A DNA stretch of 7,783 nucleotides. Source: Leptolyngbya sp. SIO4C1. GTDB lineage: Bacteria; Cyanobacteriota; Cyanobacteriia; Phormidesmidales; Phormidesmidaceae. How positions within the stretch are numbered: the first letter of the stretch is position 1; each line of letters starts with the position of its first letter. The stretch covers positions 1-7,783 of the forward strand of contig JAAHIA010000236.1 in the NCBI GenBank assembly GCA_010671975.1, in the 5' to 3' direction. The position numbers and the translations under genes were made by a program. Under the pieces are notes generated by a model. That model saw only the letters and a list, made by a program, of their open reading frames with translations, was not told the DNA's origin and did no database searches. This document shows, in pieces, positions 1 to 5,904 of the stretch.

Positions 1-24
1 CATGGCGCGTGACTACACGACGAT
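1..24. other. Probable sequencing-adapter remnant at left contig end
   Basis: Bases 13-22 read CTACACGACG, identical to part of the Illumina P5/read-1 adapter. PsaB similarity stops exactly beside it: the conserved residues PPYA end at base 25, and the next codons (I-V-V-stop) do not fit the family, which continues with an aromatic residue and a long second half. The adapter's usual inner bases (CTCTTCCGATCT) are missing, so the match is only 10 bases. The reading as artefact rests partly on the clearer adapter at the other end of the contig. Confidence 0.6.
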
Positions 25-1101
25 GGCATAGGGCGGCAGCGCATACATGTGCTGTGCGACCAGAGAAGTGACTACGCCCAAACAGGCCAGCGCTAGCGCC
101 AGCTGAAAGTGCAGCGAGTTGTTCAAGGTGTCATAGAGACCCTTGTGACCCGCACCTAGCTTGCCGCTCGGCGGACGATGCGCTTCTAGAATCTGTTTGA
201 TGCTGTGACCAATGCCAAAGTTGGTCCGATACATGTGACCGGCAATGATAAAGATCACCGCAATGGCCAGATGGTGGTGCGCCATATCGGTCAGCCAGAG
301 CGACTCCGTCTGAGGATGGAAGCCGCCGAGGAACGTCAGGATGGCGGTACCAGCGCCTTCGGAAGTCCCGAAGACGTGACTAGCCGTATCTGCGTTCTGA
401 GCGTATACGCCCCAGTTACCGGTGAAGAACGGCGCTAAACCAGCCGGGTGCGGCGTCACCGATAGGAAGTTATCCCAACCCACGTGCTGTCCCCGAGATT
501 CGGGAATTGCCACGTGTACCAGGTGACCTGTCCAAGCCAAGGAGCTAACCCCAAACAAACCAGCCAGGTGGTGGTTCAGGCGAGATTCCGCATTTTTGAA
601 CCACGATAGGCTGGGCCGGAACTTCGGCTGCAGGTGCAGCCAGCCGGCAAACAGGAAGACCGCTGAGAGAATCAGCAGAAAGACCGCACCCATATACAGA
701 TCGCTATTGGTGCGCATACCAATGGTGTACCACCAGTGGTAAACCCCAGAGAACGCAATGTTCACAGGGCTAGAAGAGCCCGCTTGGCTGAACGCATCTA
801 CTGCCGGACTGCCAAAGTGGGGGTCCCAAATCGCATGGGCGATGGGACGAATGTTGAGCGGATCTTTGATCCACTGCTCGAAGTTTCCTTGCCAAGCGAC
901 GTGGAACAGGTTGCCGGACACCCAGAGGAAGATGATTGCCAAATGGCCAAAGTGAGAAGCAAAAATCTTTTGATAAAGATTTTCCTCCGTCATGCCATCG
1001 TGACTTTCAAAGTCATGAGCTGTGGCAATCCCGTACCAGATCCGCCGAGTGGTCGGATCTTGCGCCAAATCTTGGCTAAATTTCGGGAATTTAGTTGCCA
1101 T
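13..1101 (-). CDS. psaB: Photosystem I P700 apoprotein A2 (PsaB), N-terminal half, cut by contig end
   Basis: PsaB pairs with PsaA to form the photosystem I core in the thylakoid membrane, binding P700, chlorophylls, carotenoids, phylloquinone and, jointly with PsaA, the 4Fe-4S cluster FX. The start MATKFPKFSQDLAQDP and later blocks (RRIWYGIATAHDFESHD, LNHHLAGLFGVSSLAWTGH, DMAHHHLAIAV, GHMYRTNFGIGHS, LHFQLALAL) are diagnostic. About 358 genuine residues remain of a protein usually near 740 aa, covering roughly the first six membrane helices. The FX cysteine loop, P700 histidine and phylloquinone site are absent because they lie in the missing half. The start is the ATG at 1101; an in-frame TAG nine bases upstream excludes a longer form. 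The gene follows psaA by 25 nt and is expected to be co-transcribed. The final few codons and the stop lie in adapter-like bases, so the real gene continues beyond the window. Confidence 0.97.
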   Translation of the reverse strand: MATKFPKFSQDLAQDPTTRRIWYGIATAHDFESHDGMTEENLYQKIFASHFGHLAIIFLWVSGNLFHVAWQGNFEQWIKDPLNIRPIAHAIWDPHFGSPAVDAFSQAGSSSPVNIAFSGVYHWWYTIGMRTNSDLYMGAVFLLILSAVFLFAGWLHLQPKFRPSLSWFKNAESRLNHHLAGLFGVSSLAWTGHLVHVAIPESRGQHVGWDNFLSVTPHPAGLAPFFTGNWGVYAQNADTASHVFGTSEGAGTAILTFLGGFHPQTESLWLTDMAHHHLAIAVIFIIAGHMYRTNFGIGHSIKQILEAHRPPSGKLGAGHKGLYDTLNNSLHFQLALALACLGVVTSLVAQHMYALPPYAIVV

Positions 1102-1114
1102 ACGTGTCTATGAG

Positions 1115-1120
1115 TCCTCC
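1115..1120 (-). promoter_or_regulatory. psaB ribosome-binding site
   Basis: GGAGGA on the minus strand is a strong Shine-Dalgarno match located in the 25-nt psaA-psaB gap. The spacer to the psaB ATG is 13 nt, longer than usual. No nearer in-frame start exists, because a TAG lies between the site and the ATG. Confidence 0.6.
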
Positions 1121-1126
1121 GCGCTC

Positions 1127-3391
1127 TTATCCTACTGCAATTATTCGAGCCAGGAAGAACGCCCAAGTGGTCGCAATTCCGCCCAAAAGGTAGTGAGCAA
1201 CGCCGACCGCACGACCCTGAGTAATGCTCAGCGCGCGAGGCTGGATTGCCGGAGCAACTTTGAGCTTGTTGTGAGCCCAGACAATAGACTCAATCAGCTC
1301 TTGCCAGTAGCCGCGACCGCTGAATAGGAACATCAGGCTGAACGCCCAGACAAAGTGTGCACCCAAGAACATCAAACCGTAGGCCGACAGCGCCGAACCG
1401 TAGGAATTGATCACCTGGGAAGCCTGAGCCCAGAGGAAGTCGCGTAGCCAACCGTTAATGGTCAGTGCGCTAGTAGCGAAGTTACCGCCAGTAATGTGGG
1501 AGACTGTCCCATTCGCTGACACCGTGCCCCATACATCGGACTGCATCTTCCAGCTGAAGTGGAAAATGACGATGGATAGAGCGTTGTACATCCAGAACAG
1601 ACCTAGGAAAACATGGTCCCAAGCCGAAACTTGACAGGTACCGCCACGACCCGGGCCATCGCACGGGAAGCGGAAGCCTAGCTCGCCCTTATCTGGAATT
1701 AGACGAGAGTTACGCGCATACAGCACGCCTTTGAGCAGAATCAGCACCGTGACGTGAATGGTGAACGCATGAATGTGATGCACCATAAAGTCTGCTGTGC
1801 CTAGCGCAATCGGCATCATGGCGACCTTGCCACCGACTGCAACGATATCGCCGCCAAAGGCATAGCTAGCCGGCGCCAGGGCATTCGGGGCGGTGCTGCC
1901 AGCAGCAGCGGTGTGCAGCCCTTGAATCCACTGAGCAAAGATCGGCTGAAGCTGAATCGCGCTGTCAGAGAACATATCCTGAGGTCGACCCAATGCTCGC
2001 ATTGTGTCGTTGTGGATATACAGACCAAAGCTGTGGAAGCCCAGGAAAATACATACCCAGTTCAGGTGGGAAATGATGGCATCGCGGACACGCAGAACCC
2101 GATCGAGCACGTTGTCAACATGCTGGGCCGGATCGTAGTCACGAATTAACGCGATCGCACCGTGTGCACCAGCACCCACAATCAGGAAGCCGCCAATCCA
2201 CATATGGTGGGTGAACAGCGACAGCTGAGTGGGATAGTCGGTTGCAATATAGGGGTACGGCGGCATCGCATACATGTGCTGAGCCACGATAATTGAGACT
2301 GAACCACCGAGTGCCAGGTTGATCGCTAGCTGAGCATGCCAGGAAGTGGTCAAGAACTCATAGAGCCCTTCATGACCCTTGCCGCCAAACAGCAGCGGAT
2401 CGCCTTGATGGTTGTTCAGAATTTCCTTGATGCTGTGACCAATCCCCCAGTTGGTGCGGTACATATGACCGGCCACCAGGAACATCACGGCAATGGCCAA
2501 GTGATGGTGTGCCGTATCTGTGAGCCACAGACCGCCCGTGACTGGGTTCAAACCACCTTTGAACGTCAAGAAGTCTGAATAGACTGCCCAATTCAGGGTG
2601 AAGAACGGCTTCAGTCCCTGAGCAAAGCTTGGGAACAGGTCAGCCATCAAACTCTTGTCTAGGATGAACTCGTGTGGCAGCGGAATATCCTGCGGAGCCA
2701 CCCCAGCGTCCAGCAGCTTGTTGATCGGCAAAGACACGTGAATTTGGTGTCCTGCCCAAGCCAGTGAACCGAGGCCAAACAAACCAGCCAAGTGATGGTT
2801 CAACATCGACTCTACATTTTGGAACCACTCCAGCTTGGGAGCCCGTTTGTGGTAATGGAACCAGCCTGCAAACAGCATGAGACCGGCCATTACCAGGCCG
2901 CCAATAGCTGTGCAGTAAAGTTGGAAGCTGTTTGTAATCCCTGAAGCCCGCCACATCTGGAACAGACCAGATGTAATCTGAATTCCTTGAAAGCCGCCGC
3001 CGACATCAGCATTCAGGATTTCCTGACCAAAGATTGGCCAAACCACCTGAGCGCTGGGTTTAATGCCGGTTGGGTCGGACATCCAGGCTTCAAAGTTAGA
3101 AAAGCGAGCGCCATGGAAGTACATGCCACTCAGCCAGATGAATACGATGGCCAGATGACCAAAGTGCGCGCTAAAAATCTTGCGCGAAATATCTTCTAAG
3201 TCACTGGTATGACTGTCGAAATCGTGAGCGTCGGCGTGGAGGTTCCAAATCCAGGTCGTGGTTTTAGGACCTCGGGCCAGAGTGCGATCAAAGTGCCCCG
3301 GCTTAGCCCACTTCTCAAAAGAAGTAGGAACCGGATCCGTATCAACCGTCACCTTGACCTGTGCCTCCCGCTCGCGCGGGGTAGTTGTCAT
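1127..3391 (-). CDS. psaA: Photosystem I P700 apoprotein A1 (PsaA), complete
   Basis: PsaA is half of the photosystem I heterodimer in the thylakoid membrane, carrying out light-driven electron transfer from P700 to FX and on to PsaC. The predicted protein is 754 aa, the normal length, with 11 membrane helices known for the family. Visible landmarks are PVPTSFEKWAKPGHFDRTLA near residues 20-39; the FX loop FPCDGPGRGGTCQ with cysteines at about 577 and 586; the putative P700 axial histidine H679 in GAHFVWAFS; and the phylloquinone-site segment MFLFSGRGYW (M687, F688, S691, W696) with L721. The start is the ATG at 3391, giving MTTTPREREAQVKV, which matches the family N terminus and has GAGGAG 7 nt upstream. 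A longer TTG form from 3415 would translate through that ribosome-binding site. The stop is TAA, 25 nt before psaB. The segment near residues 329-339 is about three residues longer than in commonly seen PsaA sequences. No frameshift is visible. Confidence 0.99.
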   Translation of the reverse strand: MTTTPREREAQVKVTVDTDPVPTSFEKWAKPGHFDRTLARGPKTTTWIWNLHADAHDFDSHTSDLEDISRKIFSAHFGHLAIVFIWLSGMYFHGARFSNFEAWMSDPTGIKPSAQVVWPIFGQEILNADVGGGFQGIQITSGLFQMWRASGITNSFQLYCTAIGGLVMAGLMLFAGWFHYHKRAPKLEWFQNVESMLNHHLAGLFGLGSLAWAGHQIHVSLPINKLLDAGVAPQDIPLPHEFILDKSLMADLFPSFAQGLKPFFTLNWAVYSDFLTFKGGLNPVTGGLWLTDTAHHHLAIAVMFLVAGHMYRTNWGIGHSIKEILNNHQGDPLLFGGKGHEGLYEFLTTSWHAQLAINLALGGSVSIIVAQHMYAMPPYPYIATDYPTQLSLFTHHMWIGGFLIVGAGAHGAIALIRDYDPAQHVDNVLDRVLRVRDAIISHLNWVCIFLGFHSFGLYIHNDTMRALGRPQDMFSDSAIQLQPIFAQWIQGLHTAAAGSTAPNALAPASYAFGGDIVAVGGKVAMMPIALGTADFMVHHIHAFTIHVTVLILLKGVLYARNSRLIPDKGELGFRFPCDGPGRGGTCQVSAWDHVFLGLFWMYNALSIVIFHFSWKMQSDVWGTVSANGTVSHITGGNFATSALTINGWLRDFLWAQASQVINSYGSALSAYGLMFLGAHFVWAFSLMFLFSGRGYWQELIESIVWAHNKLKVAPAIQPRALSITQGRAVGVAHYLLGGIATTWAFFLARIIAVG

Positions 3392-3398
3392 GGAGACT

Positions 3399-3404
3399 CT
3401 CCTC
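3399..3404 (-). promoter_or_regulatory. psaA ribosome-binding site
   Basis: GAGGAG on the minus strand lies 7 nt before the ATG at 3391, an ideal distance. It decides the start codon against the in-frame TTG at 3415, which is upstream of it. The overlapping sequence GGAGAGTCTCC is self-complementary except for its centre base, so some local pairing around the site is possible. Confidence 0.8.
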
Positions 3405-3520
3405 TCTCTAGACAAAGAACGAACAATCCTTTATCCGAGCGTCAAGCCATCAAATTCAATAAAGTCAAATCCGCTACACAAATGAAATGTTCAGACTAAA
3501 CTTTACGATCTCGGCGCAGG

Positions 3521-3536
3521 AATGCTCTTGAGCATT
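3521..3536. promoter_or_regulatory. 16-bp dyad overlapping the psaA -10 box
   Basis: AATGCTC-TT-GAGCATT is a perfect inverted repeat with 7-bp arms and a 2-bp centre. It shares three bases with the psaA -10 hexamer and covers the expected transcription start, the position of a typical repressor operator. It could instead form a small stem at the 5' end of the psaA leader RNA. No known regulator motif was recognised. Confidence 0.4.
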
Positions 3537-3539
3537 ATA
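3534..3539 (-). promoter_or_regulatory. psaA -10 promoter element
   Basis: On the minus strand the hexamer is a perfect TATAAT. A start about seven bases downstream, near 3527, would give a leader of about 136 nt before the psaA ATG. No good -35 hexamer lies 16-19 bp upstream (candidates such as CAAACT are poor), so the promoter would probably depend on an activator. One copy of a repeated AT-rich motif (3568-3581) is centred near -47 from that start. Confidence 0.5.
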
Positions 3540-3567
3540 GTCTCGCATCCTGACGGAGTTTGAAGAC

Positions 3568-3759
3568 AGTTAACAATAATTCAACCTGCGAGAATCCTGA
3601 CGCTGCGAGGATTGCAAGCCGACACCATACACAAAATTGAAGTCAAGCAGTCCTGATATTAACAATTCTCAATATCTAAAGCGAAGCATCACAAATATGA
3701 CGGTTTCGAAACCTTTATTTTGGGAAGTTGAATAACTTTTTCCTGAGTTAACAATAATT
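3568..3759. repeat. Spaced repeat AGTTAACAATAATT with a third core copy midway
   Basis: AGTTAACAATAATT occurs exactly at 3568-3581 and 3746-3759. The core TTAACAAT is also present at 3659-3666. The cores start at 3570, 3659 and 3748, so the two intervals are both 89 bp. TCCTGA stands one or two bases before the second and third cores, and also occurs at 3548 and 3595. The array lies between psaA and the divergent lipoprotein gene and looks like spaced protein-binding sites, though remnants of an old 89-bp duplication cannot be excluded. Confidence 0.5.
3702..3713. promoter_or_regulatory. 12-bp perfect palindrome in the divergent intergenic region
   Basis: GGTTTCGAAACC is its own reverse complement. 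It lies between the second and third copies of the TTAACAAT repeat, far from both start codons. It could be an operator, but a 12-bp palindrome alone is weak evidence. Confidence 0.25.
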
Positions 3760-3884
3760 TTTTTCAATTGCTTTAGACGATCGCCGCTGCGATCGCAGTG
3801 ACACGCCCAAGCTGCTGCGGTTCAGCGCTTAAAAATCCGACTTAACGGAACGCAATGCCAGCCTGTCAAATGGGTCCAAGAGTT

Positions 3885-3904
3885 CGGTATAGTCCGTTAT
3901 ACCG
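3885..3904 (+). promoter_or_regulatory. Dyad with possible -10 box upstream of the lipoprotein operon
   Basis: CGGTATA-N6-TATACCG is a perfect inverted repeat with 7-bp arms. It contains TATAGT (3888-3893), a fair -10 match. The best upstream hexamer is CTGTCA (3863-3868) at a long 19-bp spacing, so the core promoter is weak as seen. If transcription starts near 3900, the dyad would sit directly over the promoter, suiting a repressor. The leader to the ATG at 3949 would be about 50 nt. Confidence 0.35.
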
Positions 3905-3948
3905 GCGGCAACGCTAAAGGGGCTGCAGGCGGGTAACTCAGCACATCT

Positions 3949-5901
3949 ATGACAAAGCGAATGGGCATTTGGCTAAAGCGTTTGAGCATCATTTTGGCGA
4001 TTGGCTTACTCGGCCTGAGCGCCGTTGGCTGTGGCAATCGTCCTTCAGCGCGCGATCGCGCACCTAGCGCCGTCTCTCAGCCGGCCGCGCGGCCGGCCCG
4101 CCAGCTTCAAACTGCTGAGCCACCGCCAGTTCTAACCGAGTTAGCCAGCCAACTAGAGCAGTATCAGCCCCAGGTGACGATTTTGAGTCCTCAGCCTGAC
4201 GAGGTCTTGCAGGATACCACCGCGCGCGTTCGGCTGCAGGTCAAAGATCTGCCCATCTATCAAGATGAAACTTGGGCGCTTGGGCCGCACCTGCATGTGA
4301 TCTTGGACAATCAGCCCTACCAGCCAGTCTACGACCTGAACGAAGCGCTGGTTTTAGAAGATCTTGCGCCTGGCACCCATCTACTGCGCGTCTTTGCAGC
4401 GCGGCCGTGGCATGAGAGCTTTAAGAATGAAGGGGCCTACGTACAGCGCGTTTTTCACGTCCTTACCCGCACCGACGAAAATCTGCCCGTACCCGGCGAG
4501 CCGCTGCTGACCTATAGCCGACCTAGCGGCAGCTATGGCGCAGAGCCAATCATGTTGGATTTCTACCTGACCGACGCGCCGCTGCACATGATTGCTCGAG
4601 AAGATGCCAGCCTGCAAGACTGGCAGGTGCGCTACACCGTCAACGGCAGCAGCCGAACAGCGGATGCCTGGCAGCCAGTCTATCTCAGTGGCTTCAAGCC
4701 GGGTCGCAACTGGGTACAGCTAGAGCTGATCGATCCTGAAGGCGGTGCGATCGCCAATACTTTCAATAACACGGCTCGCCTGATCACCTATACGCCCGGC
4801 GGCGAAGACACCCTGTCGAAGCTGGTTCGAGGCGATCTGACCTTAGCTGAAGTCGGGACAATTGTTGACCCGAACTACGTCCCACCGCTGCCGCCTGAGC
4901 CGGCCGCAGAAGAACCTACAGAAAAACCTGCAGAGGAACCTGCAGAAGAACCTGCAGAGGAGCCTACAGAAAAACCTGCAGAGGAACCTGCAGAAGAACC
5001 TGCAGAGGAACCCACAGAAAAATCTACCGAGAAGCCTATAGAGAAACCCGTAGAGAAGTCTATAGAGAAACCCGCTGAATCAGCAATGCCCAAGCCGACA
5101 GCGCCCGCTGCAGCGCCTGCGCCGACAGCGACCGAAGCGCCCTCAGCGGAGCCCCCTTCACGCTCAGAGCCCGCAGCTAAAACGCTCGATGATAGCGCTG
5201 CCCCGCTGCCCGAAACAGCTGCTGAAACGACTGCGCCAGCCGCATCAGAGATTGCACCGCCAGCTGAGACAGAGCCGCCTGAAGCACCCTCTGCTCAGAT
5301 AGACCTCGAAACCGAAATGCCTGCAGCTGAAACCATCGAAGCCCCTGAGGTCGAAGTTGAGAAAATAGAAGAAGACGTTGGGCCTAAAGCCGGAGCGCCC
5401 GATCTTTTACCGCTGACGGAGCCTGAGCCAGCGACCGAAGCGCCAGCAGCTCTCGACAAGGCGATAGAACCGTCAGGCTCACCGATGCCGGCTACAGAGA
5501 TACCGACCGTGACAGCACCAGCGCCTGAGCACTCAGCCGAGCCATCCGCTACTGAAGCCTCACCGGCCACGCAGGCGGTTCGCAAGTTTTTTAATCGCTT
5601 CTACCAGCAACGACGGCCGAGCGCGCCGAGTGAAACAGCGCCTCTAGCGGCCCCAGAGGCTGCGCCAGAAGCTGCGACAGAGGCCGCACCAGAGCCCCAG
5701 CCAGAAACCGATCGCCTGACAGAGTCGGCCGAGGCGGCTATCGACTCCTTTACTGAGCTGAACCAGGCGGAATTTGATCTGCCTGAGGCCGCTGCGCCTA
5801 ACATTGTCGATGTGGTGGAAGCCGAAGCCGAAGCCAACCAAGCAGCAGACTCTGATGCCGCAGCGCCGGCGGAAACCGCTGAGCCCAGCGCGGCTCCCTA
5901 G
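3949..5901 (+). CDS. Predicted lipoprotein with Pro/Ala/Glu-rich tail, function unknown
   Basis: The 650-aa protein begins with a lipoprotein signal: basic MTKR, hydrophobic residues 12-27 and lipobox AVGC with C28 as the predicted lipidated cysteine. A short Pro/Ala linker leads to a globular region at about 62-310, apparently two beta-rich segments (about 75-172 and 185-285), with landmarks GPHLHVILDN, APGTHLLRVFAARPWHES, SYGAEPIMLDFYL and GFKPGRNWVQLEL. This region resembles conserved cyanobacterial hypothetical proteins as I remember them; I know no assigned function. Residues 321-376 are PxEE/PxEK repeats and 380-650 are low-complexity Ala/Pro/Glu, broken by a basic-aromatic patch at 544-556. 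The tail may be an extended spacer in the periplasm or cell wall. No good ribosome-binding site precedes the ATG at 3949; the ATG at 3961 would keep most of the signal peptide and is an alternative start. It lies 3 nt before the thioredoxin-NHL gene. Confidence 0.9.
   Translation: MTKRMGIWLKRLSIILAIGLLGLSAVGCGNRPSARDRAPSAVSQPAARPARQLQTAEPPPVLTELASQLEQYQPQVTILSPQPDEVLQDTTARVRLQVKDLPIYQDETWALGPHLHVILDNQPYQPVYDLNEALVLEDLAPGTHLLRVFAARPWHESFKNEGAYVQRVFHVLTRTDENLPVPGEPLLTYSRPSGSYGAEPIMLDFYLTDAPLHMIAREDASLQDWQVRYTVNGSSRTADAWQPVYLSGFKPGRNWVQLELIDPEGGAIANTFNNTARLITYTPGGEDTLSKLVRGDLTLAEVGTIVDPNYVPPLPPEPAAEEPTEKPAEEPAEEPAEEPTEKPAEEPAEEPAEEPTEKSTEKPIEKPVEKSIEKPAESAMPKPTAPAAAPAPTATEAPSAEPPSRSEPAAKTLDDSAAPLPETAAETTAPAASEIAPPAETEPPEAPSAQIDLETEMPAAETIEAPEVEVEKIEEDVGPKAGAPDLLPLTEPEPATEAPAALDKAIEPSGSPMPATEIPTVTAPAPEHSAEPSATEASPATQAVRKFFNRFYQQRRPSAPSETAPLAAPEAAPEAATEAAPEPQPETDRLTESAEAAIDSFTELNQAEFDLPEAAAPNIVDVVEAEAEANQAADSDAAAPAETAEPSAAP
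4080..4097. repeat. 18-bp perfect palindrome inside the lipoprotein gene
   Basis: GCCGGCCGCGCGGCCGGC is fully self-complementary and lies in the codons for the Pro/Ala/Arg linker just after the lipidated cysteine. It could form a strong stem early in the message or simply reflect GC-rich Ala/Pro/Arg codon use. Confidence 0.6.
4915..5010 (+). repeat. 48-bp tandem duplication encoding Pro/Glu repeats
   Basis: Units 4915-4962 and 4963-5010 differ only at the last base (GAG versus GAA). Each encodes 16 residues of the four-residue pattern P-x-E-E/K. A degenerate continuation with Ser, Thr, Ile and Val substitutions runs to about 5085. The near identity points to a recent slippage or recombination duplication, so copy number probably varies between strains. 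Confidence 0.9.
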
Positions 5902-5904
5902 CCC

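Noticed and set aside
13..1101. A natural half-length PsaB or a pseudogene
   Set aside because: The reading frame is intact and conserved until it meets adapter-like bases at the contig edge; no internal lesion is present.
3389..3415. Longer PsaA starting at the in-frame TTG (3415)
   Set aside because: It would place the strong GAGGAG site inside the coding region and add eight residues not seen in the family; the ATG at 3391 fits both signal and homology.
3392..3600. HLR1 (RpaB) sites in the psaA upstream region
   Set aside because: No pair of TTACA-type half-sites at the required spacing was found; the nearest match (around 3483-3500, minus strand) is too poor.
4915..5010. CRISPR-like array
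   Set aside because: The repeats are directly adjacent, in frame and encode Pro/Glu; there are no spacers.
4875..5093. Minus-strand Ser/Gly repeat ORF
   Set aside because: It is the antisense reading of the Pro/Glu repeats and has no start signals or independent support. The same holds for the antisense frames at 5295-5585 and 5601-5841.
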